Origin: an uncultured Bacteroidia bacterium
Lineage (GTDB): Bacteria; Bacteroidota; Bacteroidia; Bacteroidales; UBA932
Assembly: GCA_902784435.1 (NCBI GenBank)
Contig: CACZUR010000012.1
Span: 29,824 to 93,823 of the forward strand
Reading direction: 5' to 3'
DNA length: 64,000 bases
The notes beneath the pieces were generated by a model that did not search any database, was not told the DNA's origin, and was given only the letters and a program-made list of their open reading frames with translations. This document shows, piece by piece, positions 1-8,613 of this stretch. The position numbers were made by a program, and so were the translations under genes. Each line of letters opens with the position of its first letter. The first letter of the stretch is position 1.

Positions 1-899
1 AGCCGGCCCAGGGAGTCTACCTGAACGGGCAGCGACAGGCTGTCGGCCCCGCGGGCGATGCCCACCGGCACCTCTTCTCCGGGATGCAGCCGGAGAATCT
101 TTTGTGCATCCTGCAGATAAGGCGTGCGCTCCCCCAGCACCGCCACGATGCGGTCCCCTCTCAGGAGGCCCGCCCCGGCGTTGGGACCGCCGGCCATGAC
201 GCTGTCTACCACGAAGGGAAGCGCGATGTCAAACATGCCGGGCGTATTGAGCACATCCCCGATCATGGACTGGTCTATGTAGATGTCCAGGGTGTCGGCC
301 CCGCGGAGGACGGTGGCTTTCCTGACCTGCCGTCGGGCCAGGTCGGCCTGCAGGTCCATGAAATCCTGCGGCGCCCAGCCGTCGTACAGCAAGATGCGGT
401 CTCCGGTGCGGAAACCCATGTCGTAGCCCAGCTGGTTCACGTACACGGGGCTGTCGTTGGCCATATAATTGCGTCCCCAGCCGGCCAGGATGCCGATAAA
501 CAGCAGCAGGGCCAGGAGGAAATTGTTGAGCACGCCGCCCGCCATCACAAACAGGCGCTGCCAGGCCGGCTTGGACCGGAATTCCCACGGCTGAGGCTCC
601 TGCCTGAGCTGGTCCGTATCCATGGACTCGTCAATCATCCCGGCAATCTTGCAGTAGCCGCCCAGGGGCAGCCATCCTATTCCGTATTCCGTTTCCCATT
701 TGGCGGCCGATGGCACCAGTTTCACGAACCAGGGCATCCTGGTAGAAAACAGCTTGATGCCGCGGATATCGAAAAAGAGGAAGAATTTGTCTACCCGGAT
801 GTGGAAAATGCGGGCCCACATGAAGTGTCCGGCCTCATGGATGACGATGAGGACGGACAGGGCCAGGATTACCTGCAGTATTTTGAGCAGTACCGTCAT
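1..899 (-). CDS. rseP: RseP/site-2 protease family zinc metalloprotease, 3' part cut off by the window edge
   Basis: Membrane-embedded M50 protease that cleaves transmembrane anti-sigma factors or leftover signal peptides in the inner membrane. About 299 N-terminal residues are present; the gene continues beyond base 1. The zinc motif HEAGH is at residues 21-25 inside the first hydrophobic helix, and a second helix (about 118-140) carries the GGVLNNF stretch typical of the family. Residues from about 150 onward look like PDZ material. The second zinc-ligand region would lie outside the window. The ATG is chosen because it overlaps the dxr stop as ATGA; the dxr-rseP order is usual in Bacteroidota and points to co-transcription. 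Confidence 0.9.
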   Translation of the reverse strand, partial: MTVLLKILQVILALSVLIVIHEAGHFMWARIFHIRVDKFFLFFDIRGIKLFSTRMPWFVKLVPSAAKWETEYGIGWLPLGGYCKIAGMIDESMDTDQLRQEPQPWEFRSKPAWQRLFVMAGGVLNNFLLALLLFIGILAGWGRNYMANDSPVYVNQLGYDMGFRTGDRILLYDGWAPQDFMDLQADLARRQVRKATVLRGADTLDIYIDQSMIGDVLNTPGMFDIALPFVVDSVMAGGPNAGAGLLRGDRIVAVLGERTPYLQDAQKILRLHPGEEVPVGIARGADSLSLPVQVDSLGR

Positions 900-2041
900 G
901 CAAAGCAGTTCAGGGCCAGACGATATGCCTCCTCATGGGTGGCGAAGATATCTTCCAGCGTAGGGTTCTGGACAAAGTCCGTCGTGTCCATCACGCGGGC
1001 CAGGGTGGCCGGGATGTCATAAAAACCGATCCGGTCCTGCAGATAGGCCGCCACGGCCGCTTCGTTGGCGGCATTCATGGCGCAGGGGATGTTGCCTCCT
1101 CTTTCGATGGCGTCGAAAGCCAGCTGCAGGCAAGGGAACTTCTCCTTGTCCGGTTCAAAGAAAGTCAAGTCTTTCAACTGGTTGAAATCCAAGCGTTTTC
1201 CATCCAGCGGCAGGCGGTCCGGGTAGGCCATGGCCAGAGCGATGGGGATGCGCATATCCGGCTGCCCCAGCTGGGCCAGCACGGCGCCATCCTGAAATTC
1301 CACCATGGAGTGGATCACGGATTCCGGATGCACCACCACATGGATTTTGCTAGCCGGTTCCCCGAACAGCCACTTGGCCTCGATGACCTCGAAACCCTTG
1401 TTCATCATGGTGGCCGAGTCGATGGTGATCTTGGCGCCCATATCCCAGTTGGGATGTTTCAGGGCCTGTTCTTTCCGGGCCGATGCAATCTGCTCCCGCG
1501 GCCAGGTGCGGAAAGGACCGCCGGAAGCCGTGAGATGGATCAGGTGCACGGGATTGCCCTGTGCGGCCATCAGGCACTGGAAGATGGCCGAATGCTCGGA
1601 GTCTACCGGATAGATGGGTGAGTGGAAGCGGGCGGCCTCCCCCATCACCAGTTCCCCGGCCGCCACCAGGGTCTCCTTGTTGGCCAGGGCGATGGTTTTT
1701 CCGGCGCGGATGGCCGCCAGCGTAGGTTTCAGGCCGCTGAAGCCCACCATGGCCGCCACCACCACCTGCACGCAGGTTTCCTGTACCAGGGCGCAGGCTT
1801 CGTCGATTCCCAGATGCACCTGGATGCGTTCCGGCAGCGCCTCCCGCACCGCCCGGTATTTGTCCGGGTTACAGATGACCACATGGGGGACATCGAACCG
1901 AAGCGCCTGCTGCACAAGCAGCTGCGCATTGTTGTTGGCGCTGATCATAAATACCGAAAAACGCCCGGGATGCTGCCGTACAACATCCAGCGTCTGCGTT
2001 CCGATGGATCCCGTAGATCCCAGTATGGCAATGCTTTTCAC
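896..2041 (-). CDS. dxr: 1-deoxy-D-xylulose 5-phosphate reductoisomerase
   Basis: Converts DXP to 2-C-methyl-D-erythritol 4-phosphate with NADPH, the committed step of the cytoplasmic MEP isoprenoid pathway. The 381-residue protein has the usual family length. It begins with the NADPH-binding loop GSTGSIGTQ, followed by ANKETLVAAGE (about residue 120) and the metal/substrate segment VDSEHSAIFQC (about 145-155). It lies between an M23-like gene, only 3 bases upstream, and rseP, which starts inside its stop codon, so the three are probably one transcript. Its product feeds the UppS-dependent lipid carrier pathway also encoded in this window. Nothing looks damaged. Confidence 0.97.
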   Translation of the reverse strand: MKSIAILGSTGSIGTQTLDVVRQHPGRFSVFMISANNNAQLLVQQALRFDVPHVVICNPDKYRAVREALPERIQVHLGIDEACALVQETCVQVVVAAMVGFSGLKPTLAAIRAGKTIALANKETLVAAGELVMGEAARFHSPIYPVDSEHSAIFQCLMAAQGNPVHLIHLTASGGPFRTWPREQIASARKEQALKHPNWDMGAKITIDSATMMNKGFEVIEAKWLFGEPASKIHVVVHPESVIHSMVEFQDGAVLAQLGQPDMRIPIALAMAYPDRLPLDGKRLDFNQLKDLTFFEPDKEKFPCLQLAFDAIERGGNIPCAMNAANEAAVAAYLQDRIGFYDIPATLARVMDTTDFVQNPTLEDIFATHEEAYRLALNCFA

Positions 2042-2044
2042 CGC

Positions 2045-2887
2045 TTAGAATTTTATATACTGCACAGGGTCTACCGCCTGGCCGTCGCTCCACAGTTCGA
2101 AGTGCAGGTGGTCTCCCTTGGTGAGCGAGGCCGACGATGCCAGCACCCCGACGGCCGTACCGGCTTTCACGGCATCTCCCGTCTTGCGCAGGATTTTCTG
2201 GTTGTTCTTGTAAATGGAGAGGATGTCTCCGCTGTGCTGGATGGCCAGCGTGTAGCCGCTGCCTTCTTCCCATGCGCTGTACACCACGGTGCCGTCCAGG
2301 ACGGCCATGACCATGGTTCCGGCCGGGGCCGTGATGTCTACCCAGGGATGGAGGGTGCGGTCGAAGCCTTTGGAAACCACCCCCTTGATGGGCGTGAAGA
2401 AAGACAGTGCCTCAATGGGAAGGTTCCGCCGGACGGTGGTGTTGATCTCGAACTGCTCCTCTTGCAGGACATCGGCCCGGAGGAGGGAATCCCGGACGGC
2501 GTAGAAGCGGGACCCGTCGGCCGACAAATCCCTTTCGCTGGCAGAAATGAGACCGTCCATGCGGATAGGGTCTTCCCCGGCCACGATGCGCCGGAGGTTT
2601 TCCGTGTACAGTTCCCACTGGAGGATGCGGGTTTGCAGCGAGTCTATGCGAAGGGCATTCTGCACGGCCTGCCGGCGGGTCTGTGCGTCCGGATAGCCGG
2701 GGATAAAGGTGCGCAGGGGCGTAAACGCTATGATGCTGAAAATGAGCAACAGCAGCAGGATGCCGCCCGACACGGCCGCCCAGATGAACTGGGTGCGCGT
2801 GAAGCGGACGCTCCACAGGCGGCCGTGCGTGGCGCTGTCTTGCAGCAACAGGCGGAAAGAACGGACTTTCTTATCGGGTTTCTCCAT
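2045..2887 (-). CDS. membrane-anchored LytM/M23-family protein, probably catalytically impaired
   Basis: A 280-residue protein with a cytoplasmic N-terminus, one transmembrane helix (about 35-54), a helical linker (about 75-105) and a C-terminal LytM domain (about 165-280). The expected zinc ligands are present: H180 and D184 (in LHPWVD) and H262 (in HLHFEL), as is H260. The position that holds the other catalytic histidine in related Bacteroidales proteins (YKHN, as I recall the family) reads YKNN, with N228. It may therefore act as a non-enzymatic regulator of murein hydrolases, as EnvC- and NlpD-like LytM proteins do, or as a weak enzyme. It is the first gene of the run into dxr and rseP. 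Confidence 0.85.
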   Translation of the reverse strand: MEKPDKKVRSFRLLLQDSATHGRLWSVRFTRTQFIWAAVSGGILLLLLIFSIIAFTPLRTFIPGYPDAQTRRQAVQNALRIDSLQTRILQWELYTENLRRIVAGEDPIRMDGLISASERDLSADGSRFYAVRDSLLRADVLQEEQFEINTTVRRNLPIEALSFFTPIKGVVSKGFDRTLHPWVDITAPAGTMVMAVLDGTVVYSAWEEGSGYTLAIQHSGDILSIYKNNQKILRKTGDAVKAGTAVGVLASSASLTKGDHLHFELWSDGQAVDPVQYIKF

Positions 2888-2896
2888 AAAATTCGT

Positions 2897-2904
2897 ATCT
2901 TTGC
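2897..2904 (+). promoter_or_regulatory. Bacteroidota -7 promoter box of ruvX
   Basis: TATCTTTG, followed by GCA, is an exact match to the Bacteroidota -7 element TAnnTTTG. Only 7 bases separate it from the ruvX ATG, so transcription should begin at or next to the start codon. The site lies in the short gap to the divergent M23-like gene. Confidence 0.7.
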
Positions 2905-2911
2905 AGACTGT

Positions 2912-3394
2912 ATGGACAGAATCATCGGCATAGATTACGGACGCCGTCGCACCGGCGTGGCCACCAGCGACCCGCTGGGAATCTTCGCTACCGCCCTGGA
3001 TACAGTCGATTCTACAAAGTTAATAGATTATCTCAAAAATTACGCCGAAAAGGAGACAATCGTGCATTTTGTAGTCGGTTATCCGGTGAATATGGACGGA
3101 CGGCCCTCGGAAGCGCAGGCCGATGTAGACGCCTTCCTGAAAGTGCTGAACAAGGCTTTCCCCGCGGTGCCCGTAACCCTGGAGGACGAGCGTTTCACCT
3201 CCGTCCTGGCTCACCGGGCCATGATTGACGGCGGGATGAAGGCATCGGCCCGCAAAGACAAGGCCTCGGTAGACAAGATATCGGCCGCCATCATCCTGCA
3301 GAGCTATCTGGACCGCACCGGCGGCGGCATCGGCACCATCCCCGCAGACGTCCCGGAAAGCCTGTCCCGCAACAAGACAAGAAGGAAAAAATGA
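2912..3394 (+). CDS. ruvX: Putative pre-16S rRNA nuclease / Holliday-junction resolvase-like RuvX (YqgF)
   Basis: RNase H-fold protein of 160 residues, the usual length, implicated in processing the 5' end of 16S rRNA. It opens with the hallmark GIDYGRRRTGVA (catalytic Asp), has VVGYP near residue 53 and the conserved segment LEDERFTS near residue 92. The ATG directly after the TATCTTTG box is chosen; the reading frame stays open far upstream but that part is antisense to dxr and the M23-like gene. The stop overlaps the def start (ATGA), so ruvX and def form a two-gene operon. Confidence 0.93.
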   Translation: MDRIIGIDYGRRRTGVATSDPLGIFATALDTVDSTKLIDYLKNYAEKETIVHFVVGYPVNMDGRPSEAQADVDAFLKVLNKAFPAVPVTLEDERFTSVLAHRAMIDGGMKASARKDKASVDKISAAIILQSYLDRTGGGIGTIPADVPESLSRNKTRRKK

Positions 3395-3945
3395 TAAGAC
3401 CCATCTATCTTTACGGCGCAGAAGTGCTGCGCAAGAAGGCGGAGAACGCCAATCTGGAAGACAAGGAAGGCCTGGCCGCCCTGGTCCAGGACCTCAAAGA
3501 CACCCTCGTGCGGGCCGACGGCTGCGGCCTGGCAGCGCCCCAGATCGGGGTGAGCCTCCGCGTGGTCATCGTAGACGGAGACGTCGTGGCCGACACCTAC
3601 GAATACCTGAAAGGCTTCCGCCGCACCCTCATCAACCCGGAAATCCTGGAGGAAAGCCAGGAGCAGGTCACCTATTCCGAAGGCTGCCTGAGCATTCCCG
3701 GCATCTACTGCGACGTCGTCCGCGCCAAGAAGATGACCGTGCGCTATTACAACGAAGACCTGGAGCAGGTCACGGAAACCTTCGACAATTTTGCCTGCCG
3801 CATGATCCAGCACGAACTCTCCCACCTGGAAGGAGACCTGTTCACGGACCACGCCGCCCCCATCCGCCGGAAAATGATTGCCGGCAAGCTGCAGAACATC
3901 TCCAAAGGCAAAGTCCACCCCCACTACAACAGCAAACTGAAATAG
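3391..3945 (+). CDS. def: Peptide deformylase
   Basis: Removes the formyl group from the N-terminal methionine of new proteins, using Fe2+ or Zn2+. The 184-residue sequence has all three family motifs: GCGLAAPQIG (motif 1, about residues 45-54), EGCLSIPG (motif 2, supplying the metal-binding Cys, about 97-104) and QHELSHLEG (motif 3; two metal-binding His and the catalytic Glu). HELSH in place of the commoner HEIDH is a mild variant. It is translationally coupled to ruvX. A nested-palindrome repeat begins 12 bases after its stop and probably ends the transcript. Confidence 0.97.
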   Translation: MIRPIYLYGAEVLRKKAENANLEDKEGLAALVQDLKDTLVRADGCGLAAPQIGVSLRVVIVDGDVVADTYEYLKGFRRTLINPEILEESQEQVTYSEGCLSIPGIYCDVVRAKKMTVRYYNEDLEQVTETFDNFACRMIQHELSHLEGDLFTDHAAPIRRKMIAGKLQNISKGKVHPHYNSKLK

Positions 3946-3957
3946 CCGGCCGATCGG

Positions 3958-4065
3958 CCTGGCCGGCAAGTCGCTGATAATCTGCAAATTACGCAAACTC
4001 CGGTGCAAATTAAAGTGTACCGGAGTTTACGTAAGTAGTTGGAATTCAATCAATTACCGGGCAGG
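3958..4065. repeat. Nested-palindrome intergenic element, copy C (between def and tcdA)
   Basis: Outer arms CCTGGCCGG (3958-3966) and CCGGGCAGG (4057-4065) pair with one mismatch. The inner hairpin AAACTCCGGT / ACCGGAGTTT (3995-4004 and 4019-4028) pairs perfectly around a 14-base loop. The segment 3966-3993, read on the minus strand, matches the conserved core of copies A, B and E. The right outer arm lies in the last codons of tcdA. Convergent genes on both sides make a two-way terminator role likely. Confidence 0.7.
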
Positions 4066-4800
4066 CTCAGTGAAGATGTTTTGCATGAGCAGGCCGGCAA
4101 GGGTGTTGCCGAAGATGGCGGTGATGTGAACCAGGGAACCGTTGACGCAGGCTTTGCGGACGATTTCATCGGCCGGTGCCTGGGGCTCTCCCCTGTTTTC
4201 CAACAGTTCCTCCGAATAGACGCAAAGAAAGGGCTTGGCAGTTACCCGGCCTTCCCGGCGCATCTTCTTGCGCAGGGCGCGGGCCAGCGGATCTCCGTGC
4301 ACGTCCCAGAATTCGGCCACACGAATACGCGTCGGGTCGATTTTAAGTGCGGCGCCCATAGAGGAAAAGAACACCGCATCCGTGCGGGTAGCCAGTTCTA
4401 TCAGCAGGATCTTATCCTTCAGGGAGTCTATGCAATCGATGATATAGTTGTAGTTTTCCAGGCCGAACGACGAGGCCGTTTCCTCACAGAACAATTCCTG
4501 CCGGGTCTGGATATCGGCCCTGGGATTGATCTCCAGCAGCCGTTCCTTCAGTGCCTCCGTTTTGGGCCGGCCCAGCGTACGGGTGGTTGCCATCAACTGC
4601 CGGTTCACATTGGAGGGATTCACGCAGTCGGCATCCACGATAGTCAGGTGGAAGATGCCCGAACGGACCAGGCTTTCAGCGCACCAGGAGCCCACGCCTC
4701 CCACACCGAAAAGGATTACCCGGCAGGCTGCCATGCGTTCCATCGTATCTTCACCCAGCAGCAGGCGGGCACGCTTGAATATGTCCTGCATGTTTTCCAT
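4054..4800 (-). CDS. tcdA: tRNA threonylcarbamoyladenosine dehydratase (ThiF/E1-like)
   Basis: ATP-dependent enzyme that cyclises t6A37 of ANN-decoding tRNAs to ct6A. The 248 residues carry the nucleotide loop GVGGVGSWCAESL, the IVDADCVNPSNVNRQ stretch (Asp and Arg of the E1 active site) and the IDCIDSLKDK helix, all typical of TcdA/CsdL rather than MoeB, which is fused or longer. The ATG is chosen; a TTG three codons upstream lies inside the promoter box. Leader length is nearly zero. The last codons (EPAR, stop) are made from the arm of a palindromic repeat, so the C-terminus may have been altered by that element. Confidence 0.9.
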   Translation of the reverse strand: MENMQDIFKRARLLLGEDTMERMAACRVILFGVGGVGSWCAESLVRSGIFHLTIVDADCVNPSNVNRQLMATTRTLGRPKTEALKERLLEINPRADIQTRQELFCEETASSFGLENYNYIIDCIDSLKDKILLIELATRTDAVFFSSMGAALKIDPTRIRVAEFWDVHGDPLARALRKKMRREGRVTAKPFLCVYSEELLENRGEPQAPADEIVRKACVNGSLVHITAIFGNTLAGLLMQNIFTEPAR

Positions 4801-4806
4801 CGGCTG

Positions 4807-4814
4807 CAAAGTTA
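4807..4814 (-). promoter_or_regulatory. -7 promoter box of tcdA
   Basis: On the minus strand this reads TAACTTTG followed by CA, a full Bacteroidota -7 box. Six bases separate it from the tcdA ATG, implying a leaderless or almost leaderless mRNA. Confidence 0.65.
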
Positions 4815-4888
4815 AATAATTTTTGGTAATATCCGGCAGAATTCGTAACTTGCAATGATAACGCTAAAAACCAAAAAACAGTAATACT

Positions 4889-6256
4889 ATGGGAGCATTT
4901 CACGCTTATGACATCCGGGGTATCTACAATGTAGACTTCGACAAGGACATCGCTTACAAGGTGGGTTATTTCCTGCCCGAACTGCTCAAGGCAGACAAAG
5001 TGCTGGTAGGCCGCGACTGCCGCCTCTCCGGAGGTGAAATCCACGACTATCTGATCAAAGGCATCACGGACGCCGGCGCAGACGTGGACGACATCGGCTA
5101 CAGCAGCACGCCGCTGGTGTACTTCGGCACCGCCAATTACGGTTATAAGGCATCGGTCCAAATTACCGCATCCCACAATCCGCGTGAATACAACGGCATG
5201 AAGGTCAGCCGTGAAAACGCCCTTCCCGTGGGCCTGGATACCGGTCTGGGCCAGATCAAGCAGTGGATCGACGAAGGCCGTCCCACCCCTCCCGCCGCCA
5301 AGAAAGGCGTGGTAAAGGAAATCGACATCAAGCCGGACTATATCCAGTTCCTGCGCAAATTCAAAGGAGACTACTCCAACCTGAAGATAGCCTTCGACCT
5401 GTCCAACGGCATGGCCACCCTCTTTGCCAAGGAAATCTACAACGCGGAAGACGCCACCTTCCTGTTCGATGAAATGGACGGAAGCTTCCCCAACCATGAA
5501 CCCAACCCGCTGGTAGCCAAGAATGTAGAGCCCCTCAAGAAGCTGGTGGCCTCCATCAAGGCCGATGTCGGCGTCATCTACGACGGCGACGCCGACCGCG
5601 TGATGTTCGTGGACGACAAAGCCCGCTTCGTGGCTCCGGACCTGGTCATCGCCATGATGGCCCGCTATTTCTGCGACGAGCGCGGAGAAAAGAACCCCCG
5701 TGTACTGCAGGAAATCCGCTCCAGCAAAGCCGTGGGCGAATACCTGGTCAAGAACTACAACGCCGATGTCCACACCTGGCGTGTGGGCCGCGCCTTTGCG
5801 GCACCCAAACTCCGCGAGATCGACGGCCTGTGGGGCGGCGAACTGGCCGGTCACTACTATTTCAAGGATTTCTTCTACAGCGACAGCGGCATGCTTTCCA
5901 GCATCATCGTCCTGCGCATCGTGAGCGCCCTCAAGAAGCAGGGCATCAAACTGAGCGAAGAAATCGACCGGCTCACCCGCTACGAGAACTCCGGCGAAAT
6001 CAACTATAAGGTAGAGGACAAGAAGGGCGCCATGGACGCCGTGAAGGCCTATTTCGAAACGGCCGAGCAGCCCACCAAGGTCATGGACTTCGACGGCTAC
6101 CGCCTGGAATTCCCCGAGTGGTGGTTCAACATCCGCCCCTCCAACACAGAACCCTACCTGCGCTTCATCTGCGAGGCCACTTCGCAGGAACTCCTGAAAG
6201 AAAAAATCGCCAAGGCCGACGCCATCATCGTGGGCCAGTTCGGCGGGAAACGTTAA
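4889..6256 (+). CDS. Phosphomannomutase/phosphoglucomutase (alpha-D-phosphohexomutase family)
   Basis: Interconverts hexose 1- and 6-phosphates (mannose and/or glucose) to supply nucleotide sugars for envelope glycans. The 455-residue protein has the phosphoserine loop TASHNPREYNG (about residues 92-102), the metal-binding loop DGDADRVMFVDD (about 232-243), the sugar-recognition segment GGELAGH (about 317-323) and the phosphate-binding loop RPSNTEPYLR (about 422-431). All four catalytic segments are intact. Mannose versus glucose preference cannot be told from sequence alone, so no symbol is given. An M23/LysM gene follows after 3 bases, in the same direction. Confidence 0.95.
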   Translation: MGAFHAYDIRGIYNVDFDKDIAYKVGYFLPELLKADKVLVGRDCRLSGGEIHDYLIKGITDAGADVDDIGYSSTPLVYFGTANYGYKASVQITASHNPREYNGMKVSRENALPVGLDTGLGQIKQWIDEGRPTPPAAKKGVVKEIDIKPDYIQFLRKFKGDYSNLKIAFDLSNGMATLFAKEIYNAEDATFLFDEMDGSFPNHEPNPLVAKNVEPLKKLVASIKADVGVIYDGDADRVMFVDDKARFVAPDLVIAMMARYFCDERGEKNPRVLQEIRSSKAVGEYLVKNYNADVHTWRVGRAFAAPKLREIDGLWGGELAGHYYFKDFFYSDSGMLSSIIVLRIVSALKKQGIKLSEEIDRLTRYENSGEINYKVEDKKGAMDAVKAYFETAEQPTKVMDFDGYRLEFPEWWFNIRPSNTEPYLRFICEATSQELLKEKIAKADAIIVGQFGGKR

Positions 6257-6259
6257 TGA

Positions 6260-7303
6260 ATGAAGAGATTGTTTTTATGCCTTTTGGCGCTGGGGGCAGG
6301 CACCAGCCTCTTTGCCCAGGAGGAAAGCCGTGAGGCCGATTCCCTCCGCCATGCCTTCGGGCGGCAGCAGGTAAGACCCAGCACCGGCAGGCATTCGCAG
6401 TTTGCAGACACCCTTGACACCGGCAACCCCGGTGTCAAGGTTGTTCTGTATGACAACGGCACCTACCGTTTTGTCAGAGACCTGGACCAAGTCCAGAAAG
6501 ACAGTGTATTTACGGAATTCTGGGACACCCGCGCCGTGAATCCCTACCGGGAAAAACCGGATTCCCTCCCGGATCATTTCTCGCTCTGGATCGTGGATTC
6601 GCTGGACGCCTATGTGTGCCCTTATATCACGCATCCGCGCTCGCAGTTCGGATACCGGCGCGGGCGCCGTCACCAGGGAATCGACCTTCCCTATCCCACG
6701 GGCACGCCCGTTGCCGCCGCTTTCGACGGCAAAGTGCGCATCTCCAGCTATGTGGGCGGTTACGGAAACCTGGTAGTGCTCCGCCACGCCAACGGGCTGG
6801 AAACCTTCTATGCCCACCTTTCCAAGCGTAACGTAGAACCCGGAGACTGGGTGAATGCCGGAGATATCGTGGGCCTGGGCGGCTCCACGGGTCGTTCCAC
6901 CGGTCCCCATCTGCATTTCGAAACCCGCTACAGGGGCGCCGCCTTCGACCCTTCCTGGCTCATCGACTTTGAAACGGGAACCCTGCGGCATCGGCTCCTG
7001 AAAATCCGCAGCTGGTACTTCAATCCCAACCAGCGCTATGTGCAGGACGTAGACGACGAAGACGAAATCTTCCGCACCGACGAAGAGGAACGCCTTGCCG
7101 CCGAAGAGCAGGCCCGCAAGGAAGCCGCTGCCCGCGCTGCCGCAGAAGCGGCCGCCCAGCGCTACCACACCATACGAAATGGCGACACCCTGTCGGGCAT
7201 CGCCAAAAAGTATCACACCACCGTTTCGCGCATCTGCCAGCTTAACAGCGGCCTTACGCCTTCCTCCACCCTGCGGGTAGGGAAACGGATCCGGGTGCGT
7301 TAG
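6260..7303 (+). CDS. Secreted M23 (LytM) endopeptidase with C-terminal LysM domain
   Basis: Predicted periplasmic murein endopeptidase. A cleavable signal peptide ends near residue 20 (SLFAQ). The LytM domain (about 125-245) keeps every catalytic element: HQGID (His and Asp zinc ligands), the YAHL histidine and GPHLHFE. An acidic, alanine-rich helix (about 265-300) connects it to a LysM motif (about 302-347; begins YHTIRNGDTLSGIA, ends GKRIRVR) for peptidoglycan binding. The intact active site contrasts with the LytM-like protein near the left edge. Its stop codon TAG overlaps the stop of the convergent porin gene (shared bases TTAG). Confidence 0.93.
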   Translation: MKRLFLCLLALGAGTSLFAQEESREADSLRHAFGRQQVRPSTGRHSQFADTLDTGNPGVKVVLYDNGTYRFVRDLDQVQKDSVFTEFWDTRAVNPYREKPDSLPDHFSLWIVDSLDAYVCPYITHPRSQFGYRRGRRHQGIDLPYPTGTPVAAAFDGKVRISSYVGGYGNLVVLRHANGLETFYAHLSKRNVEPGDWVNAGDIVGLGGSTGRSTGPHLHFETRYRGAAFDPSWLIDFETGTLRHRLLKIRSWYFNPNQRYVQDVDDEDEIFRTDEEERLAAEEQARKEAAARAAAEAAAQRYHTIRNGDTLSGIAKKYHTTVSRICQLNSGLTPSSTLRVGKRIRVR

Positions 7304-8592
7304 AAATTGAATTTGGTCATACAGATAAAGCGGTGGTTCAGGATCCATTCCGCGGGTCCGGTGAACATGCCGCGGGCATTGCGTGTACCGCTGCCAAACT
7401 CGGCGGCCGTAAGGTTGTATTCCAGGGAAAGCGTGAACTTGCCCAGGTTCCAGGCCACGGTAGGCGTAGCACGGAAAGCCTGCTGAATCTTGGTGTCGGC
7501 TGCGGTGTTGATCCACAGGTCTCCGGCCAGATCGGCGGTGGTTCCCAGCTGTTTCATGTAACCCAGCATACCCATTACCTGGAACTTCTTTCCGTAAGAG
7601 AAGCTTACGAAGGAAGCCCAGTCCTGCATGGGAGTATAGGTGTACTTGTAATTGACATCGTCCAGGGCAGCCACGCCATAACCGGAGAGCAGGTTCATGT
7701 GCTCTCCCGCCTGTGCCAGGATGGTCTTGGCCCGCAGCTGGAACTTGCCGTCCGTGTACTGCAGGAACAGGAACGGAGACAGGGTGGTGAGCAGGCCGTT
7801 AGCCTTGGCAACCTTGCTGTCCATGGTATAGCCACGCACCAGCTTGGTCTCATTGAGCACGCCGTTCTCCTTATTGTAACCCACATAGCCGATGGGCTTG
7901 ATATTCACCATGTCCACACCGGCTTTGGCCACGACCTTGCCATTCTTATAAGCCACGCCCAGATAGAGTTCCGGAAGGCCGTACTTGAAGTAGTTCTTCA
8001 CCTTGCCTTCGGGGCCCACGGGCAAATAATGGTTCAGGTAAAGGAGGCTGGCCGTAAGGCTCAAGCCACCGCCCAAAGAAACATCGGCGGTGAGCTGCGG
8101 GCTGCGGTTGAAGGGATTGAAGGGGGCGCCCGTTTCCAGGTTGTTCATGTGGGGCATGTCGGCTGCCATGGGATGCCAGGTCTGGCCGATGGTAAGGGCC
8201 ACAGGACTGTCCTCCCAGTTCAGTTTCATGAAGGCCTGACGCAGGCGCAGCACCGGAACGGCGCCGGAGAGATTGTAGAAATCGGCCTCCACTTTACCGG
8301 AAACGCCCATCGTGCCAAACTTGTAGCCGGAAACATCCAGGCCCAGGCGGGTGGTCAGGGAGACAAAACGCCAGTTGAAGCCGTCGTTCAAATCCGTTCC
8401 GTTCACCACATTCTTGCCCACCGGCATGTAGAAATACAGATCTTCCGTGCCGGCTTTTACTTCACGGCTGTCCACCGCCATGTAGTTCCGGAGAAAGCCG
8501 TACAGCTTGAAATGCGCCGGTTTTTCTTCCTGGGCATAGGAGGAGACGCCGCAAAGCAGCGCCACAAGGCTGATGATAAGAGTCTTTTTCAT
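7300..8592 (-). CDS. DcaP-like outer-membrane beta-barrel porin
   Basis: A 430-residue exported protein: signal peptide to about residue 20 (SSYAQ), then alternating amphipathic strands through the whole length and a terminal aromatic residue (MTKFNF), the signature read by the BAM machine. Segments such as FKLYGFLRNYM, LTTRLGLDVSG, RLRQAFMKLNW and IGQTWHPM resemble DcaP-type porins of Bacteroidota; some DcaP proteins pass dicarboxylates. It is the last gene of a same-strand run with a DASS symporter (21 bases upstream) and a degenerate M49 lipoprotein, so substrate is probably an organic anion. The family call is from remembered similarity. Confidence 0.8.
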   Translation of the reverse strand: MKKTLIISLVALLCGVSSYAQEEKPAHFKLYGFLRNYMAVDSREVKAGTEDLYFYMPVGKNVVNGTDLNDGFNWRFVSLTTRLGLDVSGYKFGTMGVSGKVEADFYNLSGAVPVLRLRQAFMKLNWEDSPVALTIGQTWHPMAADMPHMNNLETGAPFNPFNRSPQLTADVSLGGGLSLTASLLYLNHYLPVGPEGKVKNYFKYGLPELYLGVAYKNGKVVAKAGVDMVNIKPIGYVGYNKENGVLNETKLVRGYTMDSKVAKANGLLTTLSPFLFLQYTDGKFQLRAKTILAQAGEHMNLLSGYGVAALDDVNYKYTYTPMQDWASFVSFSYGKKFQVMGMLGYMKQLGTTADLAGDLWINTAADTKIQQAFRATPTVAWNLGKFTLSLEYNLTAAEFGSGTRNARGMFTGPAEWILNHRFICMTKFNF

Positions 8593-8613
8593 TTCGTATC
8601 TATCTAACGGCCA

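Noticed and set aside
1622-2911. Extension of ruvX by 430 residues upstream
   Set aside because: The extension is antisense to dxr and the M23-like gene; the short form starts right after a -7 box and is of normal length.
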